Assembly: GCA_025765615.1 (NCBI GenBank)
Contig: JAIVFJ010000241.1
Coordinates: 26,632-90,631, forward strand
Length of the DNA: 64,000 nt
From: Zopfochytrium polystomum
Lineage: Eukaryota; Chytridiomycota; Chytridiomycetes; Chytridiales; Chytridiaceae
Reading direction: 5' to 3'
Shown here piece after piece: positions 11,240 through 23,043 of this stretch. Positions within the stretch are counted from its first letter, which is position 1. Every line of letters starts with the position of its first letter. The notes beneath the pieces were generated by a model. That model searched no databases and had not been told where the DNA came from. It saw nothing but the letters and a program-made list of their open reading frames with translations. A program made the translations under genes and the position numbers.

Positions 11240-11380
11240 GATTGATGGGTGAAAAATTCTTCGTCGAGGTGGTCCGTCAGCTTTGACAGCTCTTGCGGCG
11301 GGGAGCCCGAGGAAGGAGAGTCCTGGGAGAGGAGAAATTCGGCGGGGACGTTGTTCGCCAGTTCGTTGTACTTCTGCATG
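11240..11380 (-). other. Possible exon fragment, GC-rich
   Basis: On the - strand the sequence after GACATGCAG opens a GC-rich frame (KYNELANNVPAEFLLSQDS, then LSKLTDHLDEEFF) unlike the AT-richer copia sequence it adjoins. Composition suggests host coding sequence cut by the copia element. I do not recognise the protein, and no partner exon is visible. The ~90 bases to its right (11380-11507) are purine-rich with an A-run and hold nothing clear. Confidence 0.25.
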
Positions 11381-11507
11381 TCAAGGTCAAACCATCAAAC
11401 AGATGGAGGGAAAGAAGGGGAGGGAGGTGGGGGAAGGGGGTGGGAGCTACGTTCGTTACAAGCGTCTCTCTTCAACAACCAAACAAAAAAAAAAAAAAAA
11501 AAAAGTG

Positions 11508-11999
11508 GATCACGTTACAAAGTCAAAGACCCCATCCCACGACTCGCTCAGCGCCGAAAACCCTTTCGCCGGTGCCGGCGCCGGCACGACCATCGCAAAG
11601 CCCCTAAACACATTGCCCCACCTCGCCGCGTACTTTGCCGGGTCGGCCCGCTTGTACACAAACAGCGCATTGTTCAGCGCCACCACGAACCGGTCGCCGC
11701 CCAGCGCCGCGAACCCGCGCGCCTGCCTGCTGACGGGGAAGTCGAGCGTCTGCGACGTCAGCCGCGTGGACTGCGTGTCATACGTGTATGCGACCGTCGG
11801 GATCAGCTGCCCGGCGTCTTCCATCGCGCCCGCGTTCGCCGGTTGCGCGAGGATGAGGAGCACGTCGGCGGGCCCGCTTGGATCGTAGGCAAGGAAGCGG
11901 GGCGCCCGGGAGCGTGAGAACCGTGGTCACCGTTCCGTTGGCGTAGTGCACCATCAGGGAGTTGCCGTTCTGTTTGCCACAGGAGGGATAGTTAGCCAT
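11508..11999 (-). pseudogene. Truncated and frameshifted gene of unknown function
   Basis: A GC-rich coding stretch begins MANYPSCGKQNG at 11999 and runs SLMVHYANGTVTTVLTLPGAP. It then needs a one-base frame change near 11905 to continue as RFLAYDPSGPADVLLILAQP and on to RWGNVFRGFAMVVPAP and a stop at 11508. The strand-like repeats (FVVALNNALFVYKR, VAYTYDTQS) resemble a beta-propeller or kelch-type C-terminus, but I cannot name a family. No AG/GT pair explains the frame change, so it is either a real lesion or a sequencing error. The 5' end stops at the junction with the orphan LRR block (about 11997), so an upstream part has been lost. Confidence 0.45.
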
Positions 12000-13077
12000 T
12001 TGGAAATGACATGTTACGATCCCCGTAAGTTCTCAGACACCATTCCGAGAATTTGCTCACTTTGCCTCAGACAAAGAATTGAAGGAAGTTGGGGCTCAAG
12101 TAGCAGCTGTAGCACTCAGGGCCAACAGCACCCTCCAGAGTATTGGTCTTTCTTGTGAGTACGACCACCAGTTCTCATTCAGGGCATCAACTGTCCAGAG
12201 TTTTGTCAAGCCTTGTCCCTGATTGTGCAGATGGAAACCTCACTGATTCTGTTCTTTCTCTCATTTCTTTATTTGCACAACTTGATTGATTCCAGGGAAC
12301 GCCATTGGTCAAGAAGGTGCAAAAGCCCTGGCAGATGCCCTGAGGACCAACACCTCCCTCAAGAGCATTAATCTTTCCTGTGAGTGCATTCCCCAGTTTC
12401 ATAAAGAACGACAACCTTTCTGAGTTTTGTCCAGCCTTGTCCCAGATCGTGCAGATGGAAACTTCACTGATTCTGTTCTTTCTCTCTGTTTTTTCCGCAC
12501 AACTTGATTCATTGCAGCCAATAGCATCGGTGATGAAGGTGGAAAAGCCCTGGCTGATGCGCTGACGGTCAACAGCACCCTCCAGAGTATTGATCTTTCT
12601 TGTGAGTGCATCCCCAGTCCTCATCAGAGCTTCAAATGTTCAGAGTTTTGTCGAACCTTGCTCCTGGTTGTGCAGATGGAGACCTCGCTGATCCTTTGCT
12701 TTCTTTGTTTTCTTTATTTGCACAACGCGATTGATTGCAGGGAATGGCATTGGTCAAGAAGGTGCAAAAGCCCTGGCATTTGCCCTGAGGACCAACACCT
12801 CCCTCAAGATCGTTGATCTTCGCTGTGAGTGCATCTCCCAGTTCTCTTAAATTGTCAACATTTCAGAATTCGGGCAAGCCTCGTCCGCAACTGGGCGGCC
12901 ACAGATGGAAATCTCACTAATCCTTTTTGTTCTCACTTCCCATTTTTTTTCTCAACGTATTTGATTGTAGTGAATGAAATGGGTCCAGTAGGTGAAAAAG
13001 CCCTGGCTGATGTTGAAAAATGCAAGACCACTCTCAAGGTGCAACTGTACCCAACAATGCCAACAACGAAAAAATAA
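11997..13077 (+). pseudogene. Orphan LRR exon block of the TIR-kinase-LRR family (+ strand)
   Basis: The homology to copies B and D starts at CATTTGGAAAT (about 11997). It includes the end of the linker exon (to 12154, GAQVAAVALRANSTLQSIGLS). Three 84-nt LRR exons follow at 12296-12379, 12518-12601 and 12741-12824, each between AG and GTGAGT, with a last exon at 12971-13077 (GEKALADVEKCKTTLKV then a tail and stop). Introns match those of the tandem array, and the exon period is 222-230 bp. The repeat motif is the NLRC3/ribonuclease-inhibitor type (IGQEGAKALADAL..NTSLKSINL). There is no TIR or kinase to the left; an unrelated gene on the opposite strand abuts it. It is opposite in orientation to copy A and 10 kb away, so it is not simply A's missing end. 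Confidence 0.8.
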
Positions 13078-13290
13078 TCAACTCTTGGAAGAGTACTGCT
13101 TTTGGTCCCACTTTCATCGTCTGGGTCGAAACTCCTTGAACTCTCAGTTGAAGAGGATTGGAGGAATGTTTTTTTTTTTTCTTCGTTCTTTTGTATGGTT
13201 GTTGAATCTGGTGTGGATGGGCAACTGTGCGCTTTTGGTGATTGAGCTTTTGAATGACTTAAAGGGCATGAGCAAGTTTCGAAGGGGCCG
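13078..13290 (+). repeat. 3' flank of the LRR family (orphan block copy)
   Basis: Downstream of the LRR stop, the sequence CAACTCTTGGAAGA..., a T-run and GATTGAGCTTTTG match the reverse complement of 47960-48140 (3' of copy C). Weaker matches lie 3' of B and D. So the orphan block moved together with its downstream flank. Confidence 0.6.
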
Positions 13291-13455
13291 GAAGGTTGCA
13301 AGCTGGGAACTTGTGCACAGAAACACCAGCAATCGGGCAGGTGCTGCGCCTGGCCACATCCACCCGACCACTCGACCGACAGGCTTTACCACATCGCACT
13401 CCCGCTCACACAACTCTCTCTCACAGCAGCAGGACCAAGGCGAAATGGGGAGGGA
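13290..13455 (-). repeat. Dispersed ~150-bp sequence, copy 2 (pairs with 805-965)
   Basis: On the - strand this gives CERECDVVKPVGRVVG, then FLCTSSQLATFRPL, matching the copy at 805-965. The match ends where homology to the LRR-family 3' flank begins. From 13456 to 13770 I see nothing beyond T-rich stretches. Confidence 0.5.
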
Positions 13456-13774
13456 ACCTTTGAAGAGTCAGACAAAGGAGTTTGTTTGCCCCTCCTTTTT
13501 GTTGCAAAATGTTGTTTTTCCCCCTATTTGGGGCCTCTGTCGGTCCCAGTCTGAAGCAAGGCTTTCTCAGTTTTTGCTGTTAGTGGGAACCTCTGCATGT
13601 CGAACACCCAGTGCAAAGTGCAATTTTCCCTTTTTTTTTAGGCGCGTAAAACAGTTTTTTTTGGGGGGGGCGCAGATTAAGTCAAACAGCGAGAGGATCC
13701 CCAATATTTCCAAACACTTTCTCTCCGGAGATTCCATCCTTTTTTTTCCTCCTTTCTTCGCTTTGAGCAGTTTT

Positions 13775-13786
13775 AACCCTAACCCT
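13775..13786 (-). repeat. Short interstitial telomeric repeat
   Basis: AACCCTAACCCT, two exact telomeric units in C-strand orientation, lie between the LRR 3' flank and the kinesin 3' end. Two units can occur by chance, but the site sits at the boundary between the rearranged region and the host-gene island. Confidence 0.4.
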
Positions 13787-14086
13787 GTTTGAGGAATTTC
13801 ACTAATTAATTCTTGTACCCACCGTCGTCTCTTGCAGCGGTCAATATGACAGAACACTGCTCTGTTGTTGCAGTTGTTGCCACCTTTTAGACCCCATGTT
13901 CTTTATTCTTGTTTCCTCCCAATCAACAAAAATAAGAAAGCTCAAAACGAAAGCGAGATTGTAAGAAAAAAATGAACCACACAAAACCAAAAACCAAGTC
14001 AATAAGACGAAATCGAGTACAGAAAAAAAAAAAAAAGAAAATGTAAAACCAACTGACAAATTTAGTGAGGAGAGAGAGCGAGAAAG

Positions 14087-14090
<4 letters not shown>

Positions 14091-14123
<33 letters not shown>
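14091..14123. repeat. Poly(A) tract, 33 bases
   Basis: An uninterrupted A-run about 125 bases beyond the kinesin stop codon (poly-T on the gene's strand). Similar long homopolymers occur at 29194-29228, 34245-34294 and 62264-62287. Confidence 0.9.
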
Positions 14124-14125
<2 letters not shown>

Positions 14126-14247
14126 CTACTCCCAAGCGACCACCATAACCTTAACCAGACCAAGCAAGAAGAATACCAGAAGAAGAAGAGAATGGAGTGG
14201 CCAGCACACAAAAATCACACATACACAAGCGCCGGCCCCTCCTCCCG

Positions 14248-17200
14248 TCACTGACGGCCCCCGTCCCCTCCCACCGCGGCCGGCGCCGTCAATGCCCCGG
14301 CGCCGCCGCCGCCGCCAAACGCGCCAAAGTCCGAGCTGCGGCGCGACAGGATGGCCGCCACGTGCAGCGGGTCCAGCGCCGTCACCCACTTGTCCATCTC
14401 CTCCTTGCTGGCCGCCAGAAGCAGCAGCGACGAGTACTTTGTCAGCAGCGCAAACGCAAACGGGTGTTGCTGTCCAATAGTCCCCAGCGCCGGGCCGTAC
14501 TCGACCAACGAGTCCTTCAAGCTAAAAACGGCAATCTCGTCAACGTCCGTCGCCTTTGCAAACACGTGCAGGCACGGCCGCCGCAGCAAAAAGTACCGCC
14601 GCACCCAACTGCCTTGGTCGTCCGGCGTGTACAGCCACCCCTTCATCGACATCGGTCCCACCCGCGAGACGGGCTTCAGCGCCGCCTTGACCCACAGCAC
14701 GGGCTCCTCGTCCTGCGCAAACGCCTGCGACGGCGGCGTGCCGTACAGCAGCTTGTCCAGGCACGGGTCGCGCATCCACGCAGGCCGTCGCCACAGGTCC
14801 ACGCACTTGCGCAGCAGCGCGTACTGCTCGCGCTCAGACGTGCTGGCATGCTCTCCTGCCCCCGTCGCCGACAACGACGACGAAAAGGGCGACGACGTCG
14901 CCACCAGCGCATTGTTCCCGGGGCCACCGCCGCTGCCGTCGACCGACACGCCCATGCCCACCGCTGCGGTGCCAAACAAGTCCTCGAGCCGCTGCCGCCA
15001 CATTTCGACCTCCATAAACCAGCGGCGGCGCTCCCTGCCGACCCAGTACCGCAGCACAACCTCCTGCCCGCCGGGCACCCAGCCGCCGAGGCACTCCTCG
15101 CCGCGCACGTACTTTGTCCGCGCGTCAATGGCTTTCCACGACCGGCGCCGTCCCGCCGGCCGCACAATCACCTCGGACCCTTCCTCTGTCGACGCCATCA
15201 GCGTGCTGCCGATCGGCTCGGGCGACGACACGGCCGACATGAGCGTCAGCGACGACGCCGCCAGCCGCACCTCGCTCAGCAGGCTCAGCGAGCTGTGATA
15301 CCGCAGGCCCGTCACGGGCATCCCCGCCGTCGCCATCATCTCCATAAACTTGGCCGACGCCCGCAGCTTGGTGTCGCGGTCGTTGACAATCACTCCGACC
15401 GTCGCCTCAAAGTGGACCGGTCCGCTAAATAGCAGCCACCGCGTCGACGCGTCCTCGTCTTCGTCCCCACCGCCGCCGCCGACGCTGCCGTGGTCAGAGC
15501 CAAACGACGCGATCGACGACACCGACCCGCTGCGCGAGCGGATCGGGTCCCCGCCGTCGCCCGTGCTGTTCCGGCGGCCGCGCGTCGGCTGCGCTGCCGG
15601 GCCGGTGCCAAACATCTGGGACGCGCCGCCCTCGTCGCAAATCGCGTCCACCTCGACGCCCCACGCGATCGTCATTTCGAGCCGTACGCCGCGCTTGGAC
15701 GGCCGGTTGAGGTGCACGCAGTTGTGCAGGCTAGAGTCCCACGGGACAGACACTTCCAGGCGCGACCGGCCGTCCGAGCTGACCACGGGGCGGTTCTCGC
15801 CGGGCAGCCCGGCGGCGGACGCCGCCCCAGACTCGTCTCCCGCGCCCGCGGCGGGCAGCGCGAGCTCGACGAACCCGGCGTACGGCAACGAGTCGTCGAG
15901 GTCCTCTTCGAGCGGCAGGCCCGTGCGGACGTTGACGCGGCGGATCCTGCCGACGCGGACGTACGAGATGCGGCGCCAGGGGAAGCCCGTGTGACCCGCG
16001 GCGTGCGACAGGCGCAGCGAAATCCGGCGCTGCATGCCCTGGCGGAGGAGGAACTGGTTCGAGGACGGCGACGGCACCGACGACGGCTTCTCGGCCGCCG
16101 GGGTGGCAGACACGAGCGACTGCACGGGCACGCCCACAAACTCTCCCGACCCTTGCGAGAGCTCGGCGACTTCGACCTGCGAGAGGATGATGTGGCGGTG
16201 GCGCGCCATGATCGCCTGAGTTGGGTTCGCCACAGTCGGTTTCATCGACGCGGCAGAGCGGAGCGAGGCGATCGACAGCGCCTTGCGGATGCCTGGAGAG
16301 CTGCCAAAGTTTGACGAGGACGAAGACGACGACGACGTCGAGCCGCCCGATTCGATTCGAGCGCCAACGACCATTCCTCCCGAAGCGGACGACGGCGACG
16401 ACGTCGGCGCTGCGGCCGGGGCCAGGAGCCCGCGCGGGATCGACTGGCTAACGGCGCCGGCTCCCGCCGACGCAGCGGCCGCGTACGCCTCCTCGATCAC
16501 CGCGGAGATGGGCTTGACCCGGCGGCCAAACACGTCGAACCGCACCAGCCGCCTCGAAATGACTTCTTGCAGCCCTGGTGTGACGCGCACCGTCAGCGTC
16601 TGCGAAAACTCCCACCGCACGGGGTGCTCGCCAAAGTCGGATTTGGGGTCCGTCGCGAGCACGCGCAAGTGGTCGCTGCCCATCCCCGGCACGCCGCCAA
16701 TGCCAATGCCGACGCCGCCCCGGCCGCCGCCGCCGCCGGCACGACGGCCCGCCCGCAGGGTGTCGCTGGGACTGTCGGCGTCGTGCGGCCGCTCGAATTG
16801 CGACGCTCGGAACTGGCAGTGCACCTGCGTGTACTCGCGCTCCGAGATCCCCGTCATCTCCAGGATCGACACCTCAAAGACGAGCGTTCCGCCGTCCTGC
16901 AGATACGACTCGGGCCGGTCGCCGTCGTCTGAAGCCGCCGCGGCCGCGGCCGCTGCCGCGGCCAGCGCAGACCGCCGACGCCGGCTCGTCGACTGCAGGC
17001 TGCGGTTGAAGATCTCGGTAAAGCTCATCTGGCGGGACCCGCGCCGCCCGGCGGCCGCGGCGCGGTACGGTGTTTCGGCAGGGCCGTCAACATCGCCGCT
17101 GGCGTCCAGTGCTTCGACGTCGTCGTCATCGTCCTCGTCGTCCTCTCCGGCGTCGGGCGGTTCCGACGAAATGGGGGAAACGACGATGCGCAGCCAGCCC

Positions 17201-20200
17201 TTGACGGCGCCCGAGCTCGCATCGACGACCGGACACCTCGTTTCTCGTGCAAATCCAAAGCCGAGGCCCAGGACGCCCACCATGGCCGACCCGATCAGGT
17301 CATAGTACGGTTTGCGCCGCGAAGACGCCGAAGTTCCGCTTGCGCCGCTTGCAGACGAATTCGAGGAGGCGTTGCCCAGTGCGCCACTGCTGCTGACGTT
17401 CGTCGAGCCGACCATCACCCCTGGCGGCAGTGGCGGAGGGAGTTTTGGCGTCGGCCCGGAAAAGAGCTGTTTCAGTGGGCTGAAAACCGACGCCGTGGAA
17501 GCGGACATGGCCGAGGCACCTGCAGAACCGGAAGATCCCGCGGACGCTGAAGAGCCGGGGACGAAGGCGCCCGAGGAACCCGCCTTGTCTGGAGCACCGG
17601 GGAGTGGCGGCCGCTTGGCGAGGGGCACGCCGCTGCCTCCGGCGGCTTGGCCCGCCAGCCCGCTAGCAGCAGATTGCGCAGCAGAGTTTGCCGAAACCGA
17701 CACGACGGGCACGTCGTCCGCCGGTCCGGCCACATCGTAAAAGCATCCGTCCGAGCCCGGTGCGCGGCGCTGCACGTAAAATGTCGCCGCCATATCCGAG
17801 ACTTCGTACTGCGCCCGCATGATCGGAACGCGGACGGGGAGCGCCGTTAGCGGCCAGTGGTGGATCGAGTTGTGGCGGCCGTCGAGGACGCGCACGGCAA
17901 TGACTGGGCGCGGGCGTGGCGGTGTCGTAGCGGCGGGGTTGTTGCTGAGCGCACCCGAAGATGATAGCGGCGAGGCCGTTGGGGTGGAGGATGCCGAGGG
18001 AGGGAGGAACCGTGAGGCCAGACGGCTGCTGGCCGGGGACGGCGAGGCGAGGGAGAGCATGTCCGACGCAAAAGTCGGGTTGGACTCCCAAAAGGAAACT
18101 GGGTTGAGGTGGGATGCGTCGTCAACGACAACGAGCTCGTACATGACGTTCTTGTTCAATTCGCGGGCAATAATGTTGGCTTCCTTGACCAGTGCCGCGT
18201 ATTGAAGGATCTTTTTAAAATTTTCACATCGGTTAGCAATCAGCGAAAGAAATGGAAGAAGAACAAAAAAAAAAAAACAAAAAAAAAAAAAAAATGGTTG
18301 CCACTCACATCTTCGGCAAGGCGGACGACACACCGCCACCTCCACTGCCGATAAGCACGCCACACCGCACTTCGCTGGCGTTCAGTCAGCTCCTCCACTT
18401 CGCCCGCCGCGCCACCAATGGCGCTTCCGCGCTTCGCCTGCAAACGCCGCAACCGCGCCTCGTAGGTCTGCTTTTGCACCTCCAAGACTTTGCGCATCTT
18501 CTCCTTTTCCTGCGCAAGGTCCACCTCCAGAGCGCGCACGCGCTCCTCGACCTCGCTGACGTAGCCTGCGGACGACTGAATGGTCGGACTGAGCTGGGAA
18601 TTCGATAGTGGAGGGGACACGGTCGTTGCTGCGGCCGCCGCCGCCGCGTAGGCCGCGAGAGAATTTTGGGCTGAAGGGTGGCCGGATTGGTTCACGGGCG
18701 GGAAAGGGAGTATGGATGACAGAGCGGACTGGTCCAGCAGCCACGACAGCCGCTGCGCGGCCGCGGCCGCCGCGACGGGATCGGACGGGTGCCCGACTTG
18801 CGGTCCACCCACCGCAATCTCCTCGTAGACAGTCTTGCGGGGGTCGACCAGGGCCGCGCCAGGTTGCGCTCCGCCGCCCAACGCTTGCGCCAGCCGGATC
18901 CGAGCCTCCACGTCCATGAGCAAGGTCGCACGAAGATGCGCCGCGGCAGCGCTTAGGACAGCTGCTGACGTTTGTGGGTCGATGGGTGTTGGTGCGGGAG
19001 TGGTCGGCTCGCCGCGACGGGGAATGACCGGTGGAGGCCCGCTGTCGGTGTCTATCGAAAGAGAAGGATTCGCATTGTCGGCAAAGGGCACTGGTGGCCA
19101 TGGAACATCCAAGGAGGCGTTTGAGACGGACGCATCGTCGCTGCCGCCATGGAGAGCACCGGCGGCAACGGCCGCGGCCTCGGCCCTCCCGTCGTCGTCT
19201 TCGTGCATGGGACTGAACCAATCCGTTCCGCTCCCGCCGGAGCGCTGTGCACCAGCCCCGCTGACACCTGGTGTTCCAGGGCGGGAGGTGGTTGCCGTGT
19301 CAGAGCGCTGTGTCGAAGGAATCTGGATGGGCGGTGGAGGCGGGGTCGTTCTCGTGGGACCCTGAGTTGATGATTCGGTTGTTGGAGGCGCGCCCTCCAT
19401 GGGCATGGGTGAAGCTGTTCTCGTCCGCGTCCCGGTAGGTGGCGCTTCTACGAACGAGACCGGCCGCGATGGAGCAGGGGAGCTCAGCGGCGACGGCGCT
19501 TGCATCGAATTCGGCCGCCAGCGCCGCGACGATGGAGACCGGTCGGACGGATTTGAAAAGCGGAATAAATGGTATTGGCCGAATCCGACGCGTGCGCCGG
19601 AAGCTAATCGCACGGACGGCCCCGTCACAAGTTGCCCGTCGACAAACGTCATGGATCCGGGTGCTGCGTGAAGTGTGACGATCACCTGTTGGTTGGGAGA
19701 AAGCGACGCGGAGGCTGAAGTTGGTGGGCTCGTGTCTGTCGTCGTTGTTGCCCCAACGGCAGTCCCCGCGAGTGCGACACCGTCCGTCGACTTTGCAGAA
19801 TCGGCGTCTGAGCTTCCGCTTCCGCTGGGACTCGTGGACGCACCCCCAGCGATCGCGCATTCAAAAGAGGCGTGGTTCTCCAAGATGTCTTCACCCTCAA
19901 GGCGAATAGTCGCTTCTGGAGAGCTTCCAACAGTGTGGGTTCCAGGGGGCAGGCGGTAGAGGACGCATTCCGACGGCAGCAAGTCTTCGCTGAGATTGAC
20001 GAGGTGGGGCACGCTGCGCGGAACTTGAACACCCATGGAAAGGAAAGCTGACATGGGATTGTATGAAGGAGGTTCCATCGGACTGGATCGACCCGAGACC
20101 GGTCGATCCCTCTCCAGGAGGGTCATGTCCTGCTTCGCGATACGTTCTGTCTTTTCCTGCAGTAAGGAGAAAAAACGAGGCAAAGGTTTCAGTCATTTAC

Positions 20201-22701
20201 CAAAGGACGATGGACATGAGAAACAACACGAAGAAAAACCCACCAGTTTTTCTGACAATGAGGACGTCATTTCGTCGATAAGCTTCTCACTTGCCATGAG
20301 CTCTTCCCGAAGCGACGCCATGTCGACACCTGCATCTGCCCCACCTGCCGCGGTCTGATTCGTCAAAACGGTAGGGGCGGCTGTCATGTTCGACAGCGAC
20401 CTCATTCGGCCGATTCCAGCGGTGCGAGGAGTCCGAATAAGAGTTGGCGAGGCCCTCGAGTCGTCGTCGTCGGCTGAACGTCCGACCGGCACAAGGTTTG
20501 AAGCAGAGTCACCGGAAAGCGCGGCTCCGCCGCCTCCTGCGGCGGCCTCGTAGTTGGCAACGATCGCTTTCAGTCTCGCCACTTCTTCCTTCAACAGCCG
20601 AACGGTTTTCCCCGTCTCGTCTTCGTTAACGACAGCACGCGTCTCGATGCGCTTGGCGCGTTCAGCAAAACGAAGCGTCGAAAGGGTCTCGTCGTACGAC
20701 GTGTCTGAGGGGGACAGCGCCGCCAGCATCACAGTCTTGGCGTTCCCACCCAGAGAGTCCTTCAAGAGCCACGTCAGGACCGAGTCGCGGTAAGGGATGA
20801 AGGCGGCGGCAGCTTCGGGCTTAAGCTTGCGAGTGCTTGGCCGGCGGTTGAGATTGGGACCCGCACCAGCCGCTGCAGAGCCTGCTGGGCCACCGGCACT
20901 TTCGCGGCTGGAGCCGGCCTCAGCAAGCGCGGAAATCACTTTACCCAGTGTAGTTAGACTCTTGTTGATGGCAGATCCCTCTTTTAGGCGGACTCCCTTT
21001 GCTCCCGTGGCATCGGCACGCTCGGATCCAGCAAGGTCCACAAGGGAAATACGAGAGGTGCGTTCGGTACGCTGAGTGGCGCCGTTGGCTCCAGGCGCGG
21101 GGGTCGTCGCAAGAGGCTCGGTTCTCGTTTGGGTGAGAACGAGTGTGAAGACGGCGTGGGAACGTGACGAGGTTTCATTCATGTTTGTGGATGCGACGAT
21201 GCGTGCCTGAATTTTCGCGTGGTCGTGAAATGTTGGTGTTAGGTGTGCCTCTCAAAACAACTCGCTCCTCTTGAACCTTATTCCCAATCTCCATGAGCCT
21301 CTCAACGCTTTCGTAGGAAGTGACTGCTAATTTTGACAGATCTTCTACGTAGGGTCCTAGTTGCGGGTGCTCGCGAATGCGAAGGTTATTTTTGTTCGAC
21401 GGATTCAGCAGATCGCGGACGCGTTCGTTGTAAATCTGCGAACATGTTTCAAAGAATCAGTTGCGAAGGGGAAAATGCGTCCTCGAGCCAAGCAACCTTC
21501 ACTGCAGCGAGCAGAAATGAACTGTACCTCAATGTAGCTGACGGTGACTTCGTAGGTAGTGTTTGGCACGGTGTCGGCACTGATTCGTTGAAAAATGTCC
21601 TCGCAAACACGAGGAATGACGCCTCTGTTCGAAGGGGATCCCATCATCGTGTAACTTTTGCCGCTGCCCGTCTGGCCGTAAGCAAACAAGCAGACATTGT
21701 AACCACCAAAAGCGTGGTCCAGCAGCCCCGATCCAACCGTGGTGTAGACGGTCTCCTGCGACGCGCAGTTGGGGCTGTCGGGGAAGCAGCTCCAGAACAC
21801 TCCGTCGAACGTGAAGTTTTTGATGTCGTCTGCCTGGGGCGAGAGCGGAGAAGAGTCGTTGGAGGACGCTCCACCGCCTGGAGACGAGCCATTTGTGAAG
21901 GCGGTGGACGAGGACAGGTGGCTGATCGTGGAAATGACGGAGGTGCGATCGCCGGGCGTTCCAGAGCGCGGCGGGAGGCTTCCTTGGGAGGGCTGTGGAG
22001 GAGCGGGGCCGCCGCCGCCGGCCGCTCCGGGAACCGACGACGCAGGGAGGGAGGGGCGGCAGATGGACAGCGTATCGGGGGACTGTGTTTCTTTCAGGAT
22101 GATCTGAGCGTTGAGCGAAATTTCGCGCGAGTTGAGGGGGCGGATCCGGACGTGAACCTGGGAGTGCGAACGGGGAGGTGGGCGTATGAAAGGATCAATC
22201 AGAAACGGGTGGGTTGGGTCATCAACACGCCGTGTGGGAGGTGCTGGGAAGGGCGATTACTTATGGCGGCGCAGCGCTGGGCAAAGCGATCACCAGCACT
22301 CGGCGCGGCAGCAAAGCAGCTGGGAACGAGATCGGAGGAGGAGTGTCGGAGCGTGATCCAGCGCTGGGTGGCTTTCCTAGGCGCCTCTCCCACCCTCCAC
22401 CATCAATGCCGCCGCATTCATCCAATGAAGGCTTGCGAAGGCGAGACGCTCTCCGAAATCGACAGAGAAACGGAGCGTCCTGATGCGCACCCTAGCGCTT
22501 TGCCTCCTGCTCGCTCAAGGGGGAGGCGGGGCTCATTGCATGCAATCGGATGGAAGGGGGGGCGGGTGGTCGTGGAGGAGAGGTCGCGCTGTCAGTGCCT
22601 CTCACCTGCACTTTGGACGATCCGTGCGGGGCGTGCGCGGCGTCGTCTGGGTAGCCGCCACCGTCAAGGGGCGCCGCGGCGGCTGCCGGGTCTAAAGGCA
22701 T
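14248..22701 (-). CDS. Kinesin-3 family motor protein (Unc-104/KIF1-like)
   Basis: Plus-end-directed microtubule motor for vesicle or organelle transport. Six exons join in phase: 22701-22606, 22157-21528, 21435-21277, 21206-20244, 20156-18309 and 18210-14248, giving 2552 residues. The N-terminus [14 protein letters not shown] is the kinesin start. The P-loop GQTGSGKS is near 193, switch I NETSSRSH 305-312, switch II DLAGSE 352-357, and [12 protein letters not shown] follows loop 12. An FHA domain lies at about 660-790 ([20 protein letters not shown]). A KIF1-type central region and long Ser/Gly-rich stretches follow, then a C-terminal PH domain from about 2419 ([21 protein letters not shown]), which in this family binds phosphoinositide membranes. 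Oddities are an ~80-residue Ser/Gly/Pro insertion in the motor (about 62-143) and a loop 12 that lacks the usual lysine run. It is longer than animal KIF1A (about 1700 aa). The ATG at 22701 is the only one giving a proper start. Confidence 0.93.
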
Positions 22702-22997
22702 GGCGCAAGAGCGCGGGCGGTGGAGGGAGCGGGGCGGGTGGGTTTGCCGAGCAGGGCGTCGTTGTCGTCAAGCGGGCGGCGGCGGGCGTGCGAGGTGGGT
22801 GGTGGGGGAGGGACGGCGACGGCACGACTCGCTCGCCGTCTTCGCCCTCTCTTTCCTCTCTCTCTCTATGCTTACAAAAGATTGCGCAGGTGGACAGACA
22901 GTGTGGGAAGCTTGCTGCCTGCCACGTTTGGCAGGATGGAGAGAGAAAGAGAGAGAGACCGACACCAACAGAGAGAGAGAGTGTGTGAGAGTGAGAG

Positions 22998-23043
<46 letters not shown>

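Noticed and set aside
14197..18205. Long + strand frames (up to 411 codons) opposite the kinesin
   Set aside because: High-GC antisense shadows rich in Arg/Pro/Ala; the - strand carries kinesin, FHA and PH motifs.
21333..22988. + strand frame of 551 codons over the kinesin 5' end
   Set aside because: It runs antisense across two well-supported kinesin exons and two introns and has no domain.
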